Shown here: positions 16,998-26,465 of the stretch, piece by piece | Layout of the letters: every line of letters begins with the position of its first letter | Position numbering within the stretch: the first letter of the stretch is position 1 | From: Phyllobacterium trifolii | GTDB lineage: Bacteria > Pseudomonadota > Alphaproteobacteria > Rhizobiales > Rhizobiaceae | Assembly: GCF_014192095.1 (NCBI RefSeq) | Contig: NZ_JACHXN010000002.1 | Coordinates: forward strand, 186,001-250,000 | Length of the DNA stretch: 64,000 bases | Direction: 5' to 3' | The notes under the pieces: model-generated | The model's database searches: none | What the model was told of the DNA's origin: nothing | Seen by the model: only the letters and a program-made list of their open reading frames with translations | Program-made: the position numbers and the translations under genes

Positions 16998-17028
16998 TCT
17001 GAGCGAGGGGCGGCCCCTTCAGCTCAGA
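16998..17028 (+). promoter_or_regulatory. Leader stem-loop upstream of prkA
   Basis: TCTGAGC (16998-17004) pairs with GCTCAGA (17022-17028), and an inner GGGGC/GCCCC can also pair. The hairpin ends 33 nt before the prkA ATG and 24 nt before its GGAGG ribosome site, a place where it could affect mRNA stability or translation. Confidence 0.4.
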
Positions 17029-17061
17029 TTCCACTGAATTTGCACGTGGCTGGAGGTAAAC

Positions 17062-19011
17062 ATGACTACGCAAGCTTCTGACGTATTTAGCCTCTTCTCT
17101 GAGATTTACAGCAGCGAGAAGCAGGAAGAGATGAGCCTGCAGGAATATCTCCTCGCTTGCCGCAATGATCCAAAGATGTTTGCCACCGCTTCCGAACGAA
17201 TGGTGGACGCTATTGGCGAGCCAACCCTGGTCGATACCAGCGATGACGAACGTCTCGGCCGGATTTTTCTCAACCGCACGATCAAGATCTATCCAGCCTT
17301 TGCCGACTTCTACGGCATGGAAGATACGATCGAACGGATCGTCGGTTATTTCCGCTATGCTGCCCAAGGTCTTGAGGAACGTAAGCAGATCCTTTATCTG
17401 CTCGGCCCCGTTGGTGGCGGCAAGTCTTCATTGGCCGAGCGGCTCAAGCAACTCATGGAACACCGGCCCATCTACACGCTGAAGGCCGGGAACCAGATCA
17501 GCCCCATCTTCGAATCTCCGCTGGGCCTTTTCCACCCGGATCGGATGTCCGGGTTGCTCGAGGATAAATATGGAATTGCCCGCCGGCGCCTCAACGGCCT
17601 GATTTCGCCATGGGCGACAAAGCGGCTTGATGAGTTTGCTGGCGATATCTCCAAATTCAGCGTCGTCAAAATTATGCCGTCGCGACTGCGCCAGATCGGC
17701 ATTGCCAAGACGGAACCCGGCGACGACAACAACCAGGATGTCTCTTCGCTGGTCGGCAAGGTCGATATTCGCCAGCTCGAAAATTTCAGCCAGGCCGATC
17801 CTGACGCCTATTCCTTCAGTGGCGGGTTGAACCGGACGACACAGGGCATGCTTGAATTCGTCGAAATGTTCAAAGCGCCGATCAAAGTGCTGCATCCTTT
17901 GCTGACGGCGACGCAGGAGGGTAACTACAACGGGACCGAGAATTTCGGTGCCTTCCCGTTCCAGGGTATCATTCTTGCCCACTCGAACGAATCCGAATGG
18001 TTGCAATTCAAGAACAACAAAAACAACGAAGCATTCCTTGATCGCATGTCGGTGGTCAAAGTTCCCTATTGCTTGCGGGTCACCGAGGAAAAGCAGATCT
18101 ACGAAAAGCTGCTGCGTGAGAGCGAGCTCTTGAATAACCCATGTGCACCTGAAGTGCTGGAGATACTTAGTCGATTTACGGTCTCCACCCGCATGGCGGA
18201 GCATGAAAACTCACCGCTCTATACCAAGATGCGCGTCTACGACGGCGAAAATCTCAGAGAGTCCGATCCGAAAGCCAAATCCGTGCAGGAATATCGCGAT
18301 GCAGCCGGTGTTGATGAAGGCATGAATGGCATCAGCACACGATTTGCCTTCAAGGTACTTTCGGAAACCTTCAACTACGATACCAAGCAGGTGGCGGCCG
18401 ATCCCGTGCATCTCATGTACGTGCTGGAGCAGGCAATCAAACGTGAGCAGTTTCCCCAAGAGATCGAAGCGAACTATCTCGACTTCATCAAGACTGAACT
18501 CGCCTCGCGCTATGCCGAATTCATCGGCCACGAAATCCAGAAAGCCTATCTGGAATCCTACAGTGAATACGGCCAAAACCTGTTCGACCGCTATATCGCC
18601 TATGCCGATGCGTGGATCGAAGACCAGGACTACAAGGATCCAGACACGGGGCAGATACTCAACCGGGGCATTCTCGACAGCGAATTATCGCAGATCGAAA
18701 AGCCTGCGGGCATCGCCAATCCGAAGGATTTCCGCAATGAAGTGGTAAAGTTCACCCTGCGTGCCAAAGCCAAGAACAATGGCCGCAATCCATCATGGAC
18801 GAGCTACGAAAAGTTGCGCGAAGTCATCGAGAAGCGCATGTTCGGTCAGGTGGAGGATCTGCTGCCGGTTATCAGCTTCGGCTCGAAGAAGGACGGCGCC
18901 ACCGAGAAGCAGCACACGGAATTCGTCCAGCGCATGGTCGAACGCGGTTATACGGAGCGGCAGGTTCGCCGTCTGGTCGATTGGTACATGCGGGTGAACA
19001 AGGCCGGCTGA
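17062..19011 (+). CDS. prkA: PrkA family serine protein kinase
   Basis: A 649-residue protein of normal PrkA/YeaG length. The AAA+ part carries the P-loop LGPVGGGKS (about 114-122). The C-terminal third has the PrkA kinase-like domain. A strong GGAGG lies before ATG 17062. It is the first gene of the prkA-yeaH-spoVR set, which is widely conserved and induced by stationary phase, nitrogen limitation or stress; the physiological substrate is not settled. Confidence 0.96.
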   Translation: MTTQASDVFSLFSEIYSSEKQEEMSLQEYLLACRNDPKMFATASERMVDAIGEPTLVDTSDDERLGRIFLNRTIKIYPAFADFYGMEDTIERIVGYFRYAAQGLEERKQILYLLGPVGGGKSSLAERLKQLMEHRPIYTLKAGNQISPIFESPLGLFHPDRMSGLLEDKYGIARRRLNGLISPWATKRLDEFAGDISKFSVVKIMPSRLRQIGIAKTEPGDDNNQDVSSLVGKVDIRQLENFSQADPDAYSFSGGLNRTTQGMLEFVEMFKAPIKVLHPLLTATQEGNYNGTENFGAFPFQGIILAHSNESEWLQFKNNKNNEAFLDRMSVVKVPYCLRVTEEKQIYEKLLRESELLNNPCAPEVLEILSRFTVSTRMAEHENSPLYTKMRVYDGENLRESDPKAKSVQEYRDAAGVDEGMNGISTRFAFKVLSETFNYDTKQVAADPVHLMYVLEQAIKREQFPQEIEANYLDFIKTELASRYAEFIGHEIQKAYLESYSEYGQNLFDRYIAYADAWIEDQDYKDPDTGQILNRGILDSELSQIEKPAGIANPKDFRNEVVKFTLRAKAKNNGRNPSWTSYEKLREVIEKRMFGQVEDLLPVISFGSKKDGATEKQHTEFVQRMVERGYTERQVRRLVDWYMRVNKAG

Positions 19012-19035
19012 CGACCGCCGAAGAAAGGTGCGTGA

Positions 19036-20358
19036 ATGCCGAACTTCATTGATCGTCGCCTGAACCCGAAAGACAAAAGCCTGAGCAATCGCCAGCGCTT
19101 TCTGAGGCGCGCGCGTGTGGAGTTGAAGCGGGTCATCAATGAGAAGATATCGACTGAAAAGATAACGGATGTCGATGCCGGGCACGCAATTTCTCTGCCG
19201 GTGAGTGGCACCAGTGAACCCAGCTTCTCGCCGGACCGCGGCACCGGCCGCCGCGAATATGTCTTGCCGGGCAATCGGGAATTCGTTCTGGGCGATCGCT
19301 TGCCAAAGCCGGGTGCGGGTGGTGGCGCGGGTGCCGGCAAAGGCGGCGCAGCCGATATCGAACTCGAAGACGATTTCCGTTTTGTGCTGTCGCGTGAGGA
19401 GGTTCTCGATCTGTTTTTCGAGGATCTGGAACTTCCGGACATGGTCAAGTCGAGCCTGAAGGAAGCCATTGCTTTCAAGCCTCGCCGCGCTGGCTTTACG
19501 ACTGCCGGAGCTCCGACCAATATCAATGTCGGGCGGTCCATGCGCAACAGTTTCGGCCGGCGTATTGCCTTGAGAAGACCGAAGCAAGCCGATCTCGATG
19601 CTATCGCCGATGAGATAGCGGTACTGGAGGCGGAAGCTAAACCAAGTGCGGTATCAAGCGAACGCCTAGCCGGATTGCGCCGGGACCTTGAGGTTCTGCA
19701 AAGGCGGCGCAAACTGGTGGCTTACATCGATCCCGTCGATATTCGCTTCAACCGCTTCGAGCCCATGCCCGTGCCTAACGCCAATGCGGTCATGTTCTGC
19801 CTGATGGATGTTTCCGGTTCCATGGGCGAGCGGGAAAAGGATCTCGCCAAGCGATTTTTCGTCCTGCTGCATCTGTTTCTCAAGCGGCGGTACGAGCGCA
19901 TTGATATCGTCTTCATCCGTCATACCCATCAGGCTCACGAAGTGGATGAGGAGACATTCTTCCACAGCACACAAAGCGGTGGAACGGTCGTGTCCACAGC
20001 GTTGGAGGAAATGCGGCACATCATCGAGGAACGTTATCCCAGCAGGGACTGGAACATTTACGCGGCCCAGGCCTCGGATGGAGACAATTTGACGGGCGAT
20101 TCCGAAAATTGCGTCAATCTTCTGAACAACGAGCTGATGAAGCTTTGCCAATATTATGCCTATGTCGAGATTCTGGATGAACGGGAAAGCGCCATATTCA
20201 GGTCTACGGACAATGGCACCTCGCTTTGGCGCTCGTATCGCCTTGTCGGAAAAAACTGGCGCAATTTCCAGATGACGCGAATAGCCAAGCCCGGGGACAT
20301 ATATCCGGTGTTCCATCAGCTTTTTGCCAAGCAACCGAAAACAGCGAAAAGTGGTTGA
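19036..20358 (+). CDS. yeaH: YeaH/YhbH family protein (DUF444)
   Basis: A 440-residue DUF444 protein. The N-terminal 100 residues are basic and glycine-rich (RLPKPGAGGGAGAGKGGA). The C-terminal half has a von Willebrand A-like fold with a MIDAS motif, DVSGSMGEREKDLAKRFF. It lies 24 bp after prkA, and its end is followed closely by spoVR. In the conserved trio it presumably works with PrkA as a regulatory or scaffold partner; its biochemical activity is unknown. Confidence 0.95.
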   Translation: MPNFIDRRLNPKDKSLSNRQRFLRRARVELKRVINEKISTEKITDVDAGHAISLPVSGTSEPSFSPDRGTGRREYVLPGNREFVLGDRLPKPGAGGGAGAGKGGAADIELEDDFRFVLSREEVLDLFFEDLELPDMVKSSLKEAIAFKPRRAGFTTAGAPTNINVGRSMRNSFGRRIALRRPKQADLDAIADEIAVLEAEAKPSAVSSERLAGLRRDLEVLQRRRKLVAYIDPVDIRFNRFEPMPVPNANAVMFCLMDVSGSMGEREKDLAKRFFVLLHLFLKRRYERIDIVFIRHTHQAHEVDEETFFHSTQSGGTVVSTALEEMRHIIEERYPSRDWNIYAAQASDGDNLTGDSENCVNLLNNELMKLCQYYAYVEILDERESAIFRSTDNGTSLWRSYRLVGKNWRNFQMTRIAKPGDIYPVFHQLFAKQPKTAKSG

Positions 20359-20371
20359 AGGGCAACGCCGA

Positions 20372-21922
20372 ATGAACAAGCGCGCAGACACATCCAACCT
20401 TCTGTTTCAGAGTTCCGAATGGAATTTCAACACGCTGTACCGCACTTATGACGCGATCAAGGAAATCGCGATCGATGAGCTTGGTCTTGATGTCTATCCC
20501 AACCAGCTGGAGATCATTTCATCCGAGCAGATGCTTGATGCCTACTCCTCCAATGGCATGCCGCTGATCTATCGGCATTGGTCATTCGGCAAGCATTTCG
20601 TTTATGAAGAGCACCACTATCGCAAGGGGCATCGTGGGCTTGCGTACGAATTGGTCATCAATTCCAATCCCTGCATCACCTATCTGATGGAAGAAAACAC
20701 CATGTCGATGCAGACATTGGTGACCGCACACGCCGCCTTCGGCCACAACCATTTTTTCAAGAACAACTATCTGTTCAAACAATGGACGGATGCCGATGCC
20801 ATTCTGAATTATATGGAGTTTGCCAAAGGCTACATCGCACGCTGCGAGGAAAAGTACGGCCTCGCTGCAGTGGAGCCCATTATCGATGCCGCCCATGCGC
20901 TCATGGAGCAAGCGGTGTTCCGCTATAACCGGCCTCCGCGTAATTCGCCCTTGAAAGAGCGTGAGCGGGTCCGCGATCGGCTGGAATATGAGGAGCGCGC
21001 CTTCAGCGACTTGTGGCGCACCCTGCCGCAGCGCAAGGCCGACGAGGATCCTACCGAAACCGAGCGGGACTTATCCGAGCGTAAGAAGACACTCAATCTT
21101 CCGGAGGAAAACCTTCTCTATTTCATCGAGAAGAACAGCATCATCCTCGAACCGTGGCAGCGGGAAATCCTGCGTATCGTTCGCGTCGTCGCGCAATATT
21201 TTTACCCGCAGCGGCAGACAAAGGTGATGAACGAGGGCTGTGCCACGTTCGTTCACTACACGATCATGAATATGATGTTCGACAAGGGGCAGCTCAGCGA
21301 AGGCAATCTTCTGGAAATGCTGCACAGCCATTCCAACGTCGTGTTTCAGCCCGGGTTCGATGATCCGCGCTTTTCCGGTCTCAACCCTTATGCGCTCGGT
21401 TTTGCGATGATGCAGGATATCGAACGTATCTGCACCAAGCCTACCGCAGAGGATCGCGACTGGTTTCCAGAGTTTGCCGGCAATGGCGACTGGCGTGGAA
21501 CATTGCTCGACGCCTGGGCCAATCACCGCGACGAATCGTTTATCCTGCAATATTTGAGCCCGGCGCTAATTCGCAAGTTTCGATTGTTTGCTCTTGAGGA
21601 CGAGACCAAGGAAAATCACTACAGGGTTGCGTCCATCCACAATGAGCGCGGCTATGAGCGTATCCGCAGCACCTTGGCGCGGAGCTATGATATTGGCGTG
21701 AACCAGCCCAACATCCAGGTCGTCGATGTGGATTTTCGCGGCAACCGGCATCTCCATCTGCAACACACGGTGCGCGACGGTATTGTTCTCGACGAGCACA
21801 CGCGCAGCGCCACCTTACGGCACGTCCGCCGCCTTTGGGGTTATGATGTCAGTCTTGTCGGGGTCGAAGCAGGTTCGGAAAAGACCCTCTACGAAACCTC
21901 TTCCAGTAAGCTCGCGGAATAG
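20372..21922 (+). CDS. spoVR: SpoVR family protein
   Basis: A 516-residue SpoVR/YcgB protein (LLFQSSEWNFNTLYRTYDAIKEIA, and NEGCATFVHYTIMNMMFDKGQLSEGN). The frame is open to 20324, inside yeaH, but ATG 20372 has GAAGGG upstream and gives the usual N-terminus. Despite the name, which comes from the Bacillus spore cortex gene, this organism type does not sporulate. It completes the prkA-yeaH-spoVR operon. Confidence 0.95.
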   Translation: MNKRADTSNLLFQSSEWNFNTLYRTYDAIKEIAIDELGLDVYPNQLEIISSEQMLDAYSSNGMPLIYRHWSFGKHFVYEEHHYRKGHRGLAYELVINSNPCITYLMEENTMSMQTLVTAHAAFGHNHFFKNNYLFKQWTDADAILNYMEFAKGYIARCEEKYGLAAVEPIIDAAHALMEQAVFRYNRPPRNSPLKERERVRDRLEYEERAFSDLWRTLPQRKADEDPTETERDLSERKKTLNLPEENLLYFIEKNSIILEPWQREILRIVRVVAQYFYPQRQTKVMNEGCATFVHYTIMNMMFDKGQLSEGNLLEMLHSHSNVVFQPGFDDPRFSGLNPYALGFAMMQDIERICTKPTAEDRDWFPEFAGNGDWRGTLLDAWANHRDESFILQYLSPALIRKFRLFALEDETKENHYRVASIHNERGYERIRSTLARSYDIGVNQPNIQVVDVDFRGNRHLHLQHTVRDGIVLDEHTRSATLRHVRRLWGYDVSLVGVEAGSEKTLYETSSSKLAE

Positions 21923-22072
21923 CGTCCGCACCTATTCTACAACCCGTGGACACGGCGATGCATCCGGCGTATCTTCGCTGAGGATTTGACGAGAGCGCAG
22001 ATGCTCTCCTTCGACTCTTCAGCTCGTGTCAACTCCACTTTTCCCCCTGCCCCAGCCACCCTCGAGGAAGCC

Positions 22073-22528
22073 ATGGCCTATAACCTTAAGATTAACGGAA
22101 CCGCTCATAGCGTGGACGTCGATGACGACACACCGCTGCTTTGGGTAATACGCGATGTGCTCGGCATGACCGGCACAAAGTTCGGCTGCGGCGCCGCCCT
22201 TTGTGGTGCGTGTACTGTCCATATCGACGGCGTAGCAACACGCTCCTGCATTACTACCGTCGACAGCATCGGCGATAGCGCCATTACAACAATCGAAGCG
22301 ATCGGAGAGACGCCGCAAGGCGCGGCGTTGCAAAAAGCCTGGTTAGATCTCGAAGTAATTCAGTGCGGCTACTGTCAGTCCGGCCAGCTCATGTCGGCTG
22401 CTGCCCTATTGAAAGAGACACCAAAGCCGACCGACGAAGACATAAACAGCGCCATGTCCGGCAATGTCTGTCGTTGCGGCACCTATCAGCGCATTCGCGC
22501 CGCCATCAAGCAAGCAGCGGAGGCCTGA
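22073..22528 (+). CDS. iorA: (2Fe-2S)-binding subunit of a molybdenum hydroxylase, IorA-like
   Basis: A 151-residue iron-sulfur subunit. The plant-ferredoxin-type cluster is in FGCGAALCGACTVHIDG, and the second cluster is in CGYCQSGQLMSA with GNVCRCGTYQRIR. I place the start at ATG 22073, with AGGAAG just before it; the frame is open to 21986. It is the electron-transfer partner of the molybdopterin subunit that starts 3 nt later. Resemblance is to isoquinoline 1-oxidoreductase and related aldehyde oxidoreductases; the true substrate is unknown. Confidence 0.9.
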   Translation: MAYNLKINGTAHSVDVDDDTPLLWVIRDVLGMTGTKFGCGAALCGACTVHIDGVATRSCITTVDSIGDSAITTIEAIGETPQGAALQKAWLDLEVIQCGYCQSGQLMSAAALLKETPKPTDEDINSAMSGNVCRCGTYQRIRAAIKQAAEA

Positions 22529-22531
22529 GCC

Positions 22532-24736
22532 ATGGACACGCTTAATCTCGACGCACCGACCTCTGGACCCAGCACATCACGCCGCACCTTCCTGAAAGGA
22601 GGCGGACTGCTTCTCGGCTTCGCCCTGCTCGGTGGCATGACGACATCGGTCTTTGCAGCAAACGCAGCGCAAGTGACCGAAGATGAAGTAAAGGCACCCT
22701 TCGCGCCGAATGGCTTCATTCGCATAGACCCCAAGGGCACGGTCACGCTGGTCATGCCAATGGTTGAAATGGGCCAGGGTACATATACCTCCCTTGCCAT
22801 GCTGTTAGCCGAAGAACTGGAAGTCGACCTCGATCAGGTCCAGGTGCAGCATGCGCCGCCCAACGATGCGCTCTACGCCAATTCGATCCTGCATATCCAG
22901 TCGACCGGCCTTTCATCATCGGTGCGAGCGTTCTGGACACCATTGCGTCAGGCCGGCGCTGTCGGCCGCACGCTTTTGATCGCTGCTGCGGCCAAGCAAT
23001 GGGGTGTAGAGCCCGGCACCTGCAAAGCCGCACACGGTGTGGTCACCGACGGGTCCGGTTCAAAACATCTGAGCTACGGTGAACTGGCGGAGGCAGCATC
23101 GAAGCTGCCCGTACCGGCGGCGGACAGCGTGAAGCTGAAAGAACCAAAAGATTTCACCCTGATCGGCACACCTGCCAAGCGACTCGACACGCCGATGAAG
23201 GTCGATGGACGCGCCATCTATGGCATCGACACCAAATTGCCGGGAATGAAAGTTGCGGCGATTGCGATCTCGCCGGTGTTGGGCGGCAAGGTGAAGACCG
23301 TCGATGAAAAAGCGGCCCTCGCCGTGAAGGGCGTGCATCAGGTCGTCAAGATCGATGAGGCTGTAGCGGTGGTCGCAGATCATCTGGGTGCGGCCAAGAA
23401 AGGGCTGGAAGCCGCTGCCATAGAATGGGATGACGGCCCGCATGCCACCGTAAACAGTGCAGATATTATCAAGGAGCTCGAAGAAAAGTCGAAGCAGCCC
23501 GGCGCGGTCGCTCGCAATGAAGGCGATGCGGAAAAGGCGCTTGGATCGGCGGCACAGCGCATCGATGCCATTTATCAGGTGCCGTTCCTTGCCCACGCGA
23601 CAATGGAACCGATGAACTGCACGGTCCATATGCAAAAAGACAGCTGCGATATCTGGGTCGGTACGCAGGTGCCAACCTTAACGCAGATGTTCGTCGCCGG
23701 CGTAACAGGTTTCCCAAAGGAAGCGATCCGGATTCACAACCATCTTCTTGGTGGCGGTTTCGGCCGGCGTCTCGAGCCGGACGGCACGGTATTGGCCGTC
23801 AAGATCGCTAAGCACGTGGATGGCCCGGTCAAGGTCGTCTGGAGCCGTGAAGAGGATATCCAGCACGATATGTACCGCCCGTATTACTATGACAGGATGT
23901 CGGCCGGACTGGACGCTGATGGCAAGCCGGTCGCATGGACCCATCGTATCGCCGGTTCCTCCATATTTGCGCGCTATGTCCCTCAACTATTCGTCAACGG
24001 GCTTGACCCCGATGCCGTCGAGGCGGCAGCCGAACCGCCCTATGCCTTGCCGAATATCCATGTGGACTATGTTCAGGTGGAGCCTCCCGGTGTGCCTACC
24101 GCGTTCTGGCGGGGTGTTGGTCCAACTCACAATGTGTTCGTGGTCGAGAGTTTCATGGATGAACTCGCCCATGCTGCCAAACAGGATCCGGTTGCCTACC
24201 GCAAGGCGCTGCTGACAAACAACCCGCGTGCGCTCGGCGTATTGACCTTGGCTGCAGAGAAAGCCGGGTGGGGAACACCCTTGCCCGATGGCCAGGGTCG
24301 CGGCGTTTCGGTAGCCTTCATTTTCGGCTCCTATGTCGCGCAGGTGGCCGAGGTGGAAGTTGGTACTGACGGGGCCGTCAAGGTCAATCGCATTGTCTGC
24401 GGACTCGATTGTGGTATGTCGGTCAATCCCGATACAATCGAAGCGCAGATCGAGGGCGGATCCATCTTCGGCCTTACCGCCGCCTTGCACGGTGCGATCA
24501 CAATAAAGGATGGCCGGGTGGAGCAGAGTAATTTCGACAATTACCTTCCCATGCGGATCGATGAAGTGCCTGTGATCGAGACGCATCTCATCAAAAGCTC
24601 AGAGGCGCCTGGCGGTATCGGTGAAGTGCCAACCTCCATTGTCAGCGCGGCTGTGACGAACGCAATATTTGCCGCCACCGGCAAGCGTGTCCGCACACTG
24701 CCTGTCGATCCGGAAATGCTGAAATCATCCAGCTAA
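22532..24736 (+). CDS. iorB: Xanthine dehydrogenase-family molybdopterin-binding subunit, IorB-like
   Basis: A 734-residue catalytic subunit with a twin-arginine signal near the start (SRRTFLKGGGLLLGFALLGG), so the complex is exported folded to the periplasm. Mo-cofactor contacts are visible in LLGGGFGRRLEPDG and in the C-terminal APGGIGEVPTS, whose Glu is the expected catalytic base. The fused length and the twin-arginine signal fit the IorB/aldehyde oxidoreductase group rather than cytosolic xanthine dehydrogenase. No cytochrome c subunit or XdhC-type maturation gene lies beside it. Confidence 0.92.
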   Translation: MDTLNLDAPTSGPSTSRRTFLKGGGLLLGFALLGGMTTSVFAANAAQVTEDEVKAPFAPNGFIRIDPKGTVTLVMPMVEMGQGTYTSLAMLLAEELEVDLDQVQVQHAPPNDALYANSILHIQSTGLSSSVRAFWTPLRQAGAVGRTLLIAAAAKQWGVEPGTCKAAHGVVTDGSGSKHLSYGELAEAASKLPVPAADSVKLKEPKDFTLIGTPAKRLDTPMKVDGRAIYGIDTKLPGMKVAAIAISPVLGGKVKTVDEKAALAVKGVHQVVKIDEAVAVVADHLGAAKKGLEAAAIEWDDGPHATVNSADIIKELEEKSKQPGAVARNEGDAEKALGSAAQRIDAIYQVPFLAHATMEPMNCTVHMQKDSCDIWVGTQVPTLTQMFVAGVTGFPKEAIRIHNHLLGGGFGRRLEPDGTVLAVKIAKHVDGPVKVVWSREEDIQHDMYRPYYYDRMSAGLDADGKPVAWTHRIAGSSIFARYVPQLFVNGLDPDAVEAAAEPPYALPNIHVDYVQVEPPGVPTAFWRGVGPTHNVFVVESFMDELAHAAKQDPVAYRKALLTNNPRALGVLTLAAEKAGWGTPLPDGQGRGVSVAFIFGSYVAQVAEVEVGTDGAVKVNRIVCGLDCGMSVNPDTIEAQIEGGSIFGLTAALHGAITIKDGRVEQSNFDNYLPMRIDEVPVIETHLIKSSEAPGGIGEVPTSIVSAAVTNAIFAATGKRVRTLPVDPEMLKSSS

Positions 24737-24747
24737 AACGACCGCAC

Positions 24748-24780
24748 CAATGCATCGGGGGAAATCCTCCCGATGCATTG
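24748..24780. terminator. Bidirectional hairpin between iorB and pcm-like genes
   Basis: CAATGCATCGGG (24748-24759) pairs perfectly with CCCGATGCATTG (24769-24780) around a 9-nt loop. It lies between the two convergent genes. A 12-bp perfect stem makes it a convincing terminator for both, despite the lack of a long U-tract. Confidence 0.7.
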
Positions 24781-24792
24781 AACAAGGGGGTC

Positions 24793-25668
24793 TCAGTCGT
24801 AGGCAAATGCCCAGCCAAGGCCCTTGAGCCAGCAGCGATCATCCGCGATGTCGTCGCTACGGTGGAGGCGCGTGACGCGGTCCCAGCCGCCACTCGCAAA
24901 GGCCTTTGCGAGTGCATCCTCCGATTTTTCGTCCCGCAGGCCGGCACATGGGTAGATGGCGACACCTGACACCCAGCGAGCCGCAAAGTCTTTTCCTTCA
25001 CGCGTGATAACGAACACCGCACCGCGCGGCCTGCTGCGCCGGCTTTGGCTAGCGTACCCATCATCGGTTGTCATAGGCAAAACCAGGCGCCCGCCGTCTT
25101 TGAGCCGGTCCAGCCAAATATCGGAGGGGCGCGTTGCACCCGCATTGACATAGATTATATCCGCCGGTTCGAACTCGACTTTCGTACCGTCACCTTCAAT
25201 CACTTCGACATTTGGATAGGCGGAAAGATTGGACTTGGCGCGTGCCGCGAGGTCAGTCTCCAACTCAATTCCCGTAACGTGCCCTGACGGTCCCGCCAGA
25301 TGTGCCATGATCGCCGTGTAATAGCCGACTCCCGCGCCGATATGCACAATATGTTCGCCTGCAACTGGATGCGCGCACCAAAGCAGGTGCGCGTGCAACG
25401 ATGGTTCACCATTGTTGATATGCCGCTCCGGCGATATCCCGACCAGATCGTCCGTGTAGAGGTAAACTGGATCGGCGTTTGGCGTATCGACATAGCCAAT
25501 ACCGAAACGGCGCATCGGCCACGGTCCGGGTCCGAGAAAATCCTCGCGCGGAACGTCCGCAAAGGCATTTTCGATACGGTGATCCTCAACGCCAACGCTC
25601 GCCAATATCTGCTTGGCGAATGAGCGGCGAACGATCTTCAGTTCGTCAGGATCGGTCATCCATTGCAT
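24793..25668 (-). CDS. Protein-L-isoaspartate O-methyltransferase-like protein
   Basis: A 291-residue protein with a PCMT-like SAM-binding region (VHIGAGVGYYTAIMAHLAGPSGHVTGIEL, about 105-135) and a DIIYVNAGAT segment. It is longer than classical Pcm (about 210 residues), with an extra C-terminal part. The start at 25668 is tentative; an in-frame ATG at 25659 is close by. It should methylate abnormal aspartate residues or a related carboxylate. It is convergent with iorB. Confidence 0.85.
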   Translation of the reverse strand: MQWMTDPDELKIVRRSFAKQILASVGVEDHRIENAFADVPREDFLGPGPWPMRRFGIGYVDTPNADPVYLYTDDLVGISPERHINNGEPSLHAHLLWCAHPVAGEHIVHIGAGVGYYTAIMAHLAGPSGHVTGIELETDLAARAKSNLSAYPNVEVIEGDGTKVEFEPADIIYVNAGATRPSDIWLDRLKDGGRLVLPMTTDDGYASQSRRSRPRGAVFVITREGKDFAARWVSGVAIYPCAGLRDEKSEDALAKAFASGGWDRVTRLHRSDDIADDRCWLKGLGWAFAYD

Positions 25669-25736
25669 TCCGGTTGGACTACGACATTGCTATTGTAGTC
25701 ATGTCATGCCGGAAGGTTCAACTTCAATGATCACAG

Positions 25737-26381
25737 CTAGTTGGCCAGCTCCCGGTGAATGCCTGTCGAGCTCGTCGCATGTGCAGAGCATACACGGCTT
25801 GTCAGCTCGGCGTCTCGTGCTTCTATTGCCGAGACAATAGCACGGAGTTCGTCAAACGCATCCCGGTTGTGGTTGGTGACGCCCGGCTCAAGATGCTGCA
25901 GAATGATCATTCGATTGTTGAGGAGCGTAAGCATCGCGCTTGCAACACTGTTGCCGCAACCTTCGAGCAATATGGAGTAGAATCTATTCTCTGCGGTCAT
26001 GGCGTTTTGGTCGTCCGTGCGATCGACATGCGCACGCAGGCGCGCTACCTGCGCATTGCTCGCATTGCAGGCGAATTCCTCGCCCACCAGCGGCGTCAAC
26101 GCCTGCCTGACGCGAAGCATCTGGTTGGCCTCCTCCGCGCTGGGTTTGGCCACCGAAAGACCCCGGCGCGGTGTGCTGACGATCACGCCTTCAGCCTGCA
26201 GATGCTGCAATGCTTCACGCAATATTGTGCGGCTCACAAGCAGTTCCTCGCAAAGCACACGTTCGATGAGTTTCTGACCCGGTCGCAAGGATCCCGACAG
26301 GATTGATTCACGCAGGGTGTCTGTGACTTGCTGGCGCAAGGATGTTGTTTCGCGCGGCATATGTAGGCCCAATAACGCCAT
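25737..26381 (-). CDS. GntR family regulator (FCD domain)
   Basis: A 214-residue protein. The wHTH is at the N-terminus (LRQQVTDTLRESILSGSLRPGQKLIER, VSRTILREALQHLQAEGVIV), followed by an all-helical FCD ligand domain. ATG 26381 has GAGGAAGG immediately upstream, better than the ATG at 26402. The FCD domain usually binds an organic acid with a metal. No clear target gene is adjacent. Confidence 0.9.
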   Translation of the reverse strand: MALLGLHMPRETTSLRQQVTDTLRESILSGSLRPGQKLIERVLCEELLVSRTILREALQHLQAEGVIVSTPRRGLSVAKPSAEEANQMLRVRQALTPLVGEEFACNASNAQVARLRAHVDRTDDQNAMTAENRFYSILLEGCGNSVASAMLTLLNNRMIILQHLEPGVTNHNRDAFDELRAIVSAIEARDAELTSRVCSAHATSSTGIHRELAN

Positions 26382-26465
26382 AACCCTTCCTCGATTCCAC
26401 ATTTGCCCGATGATCAGGCTCGTGCTTATTCGTTATATTTCATTGAATATAACGTCAAGAGAAAG

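Noticed and set aside
17428-19712. Minus-strand frames of 254-264 codons opposite prkA and yeaH
   Set aside because: They are shadows of the strongly conserved prkA and yeaH genes.
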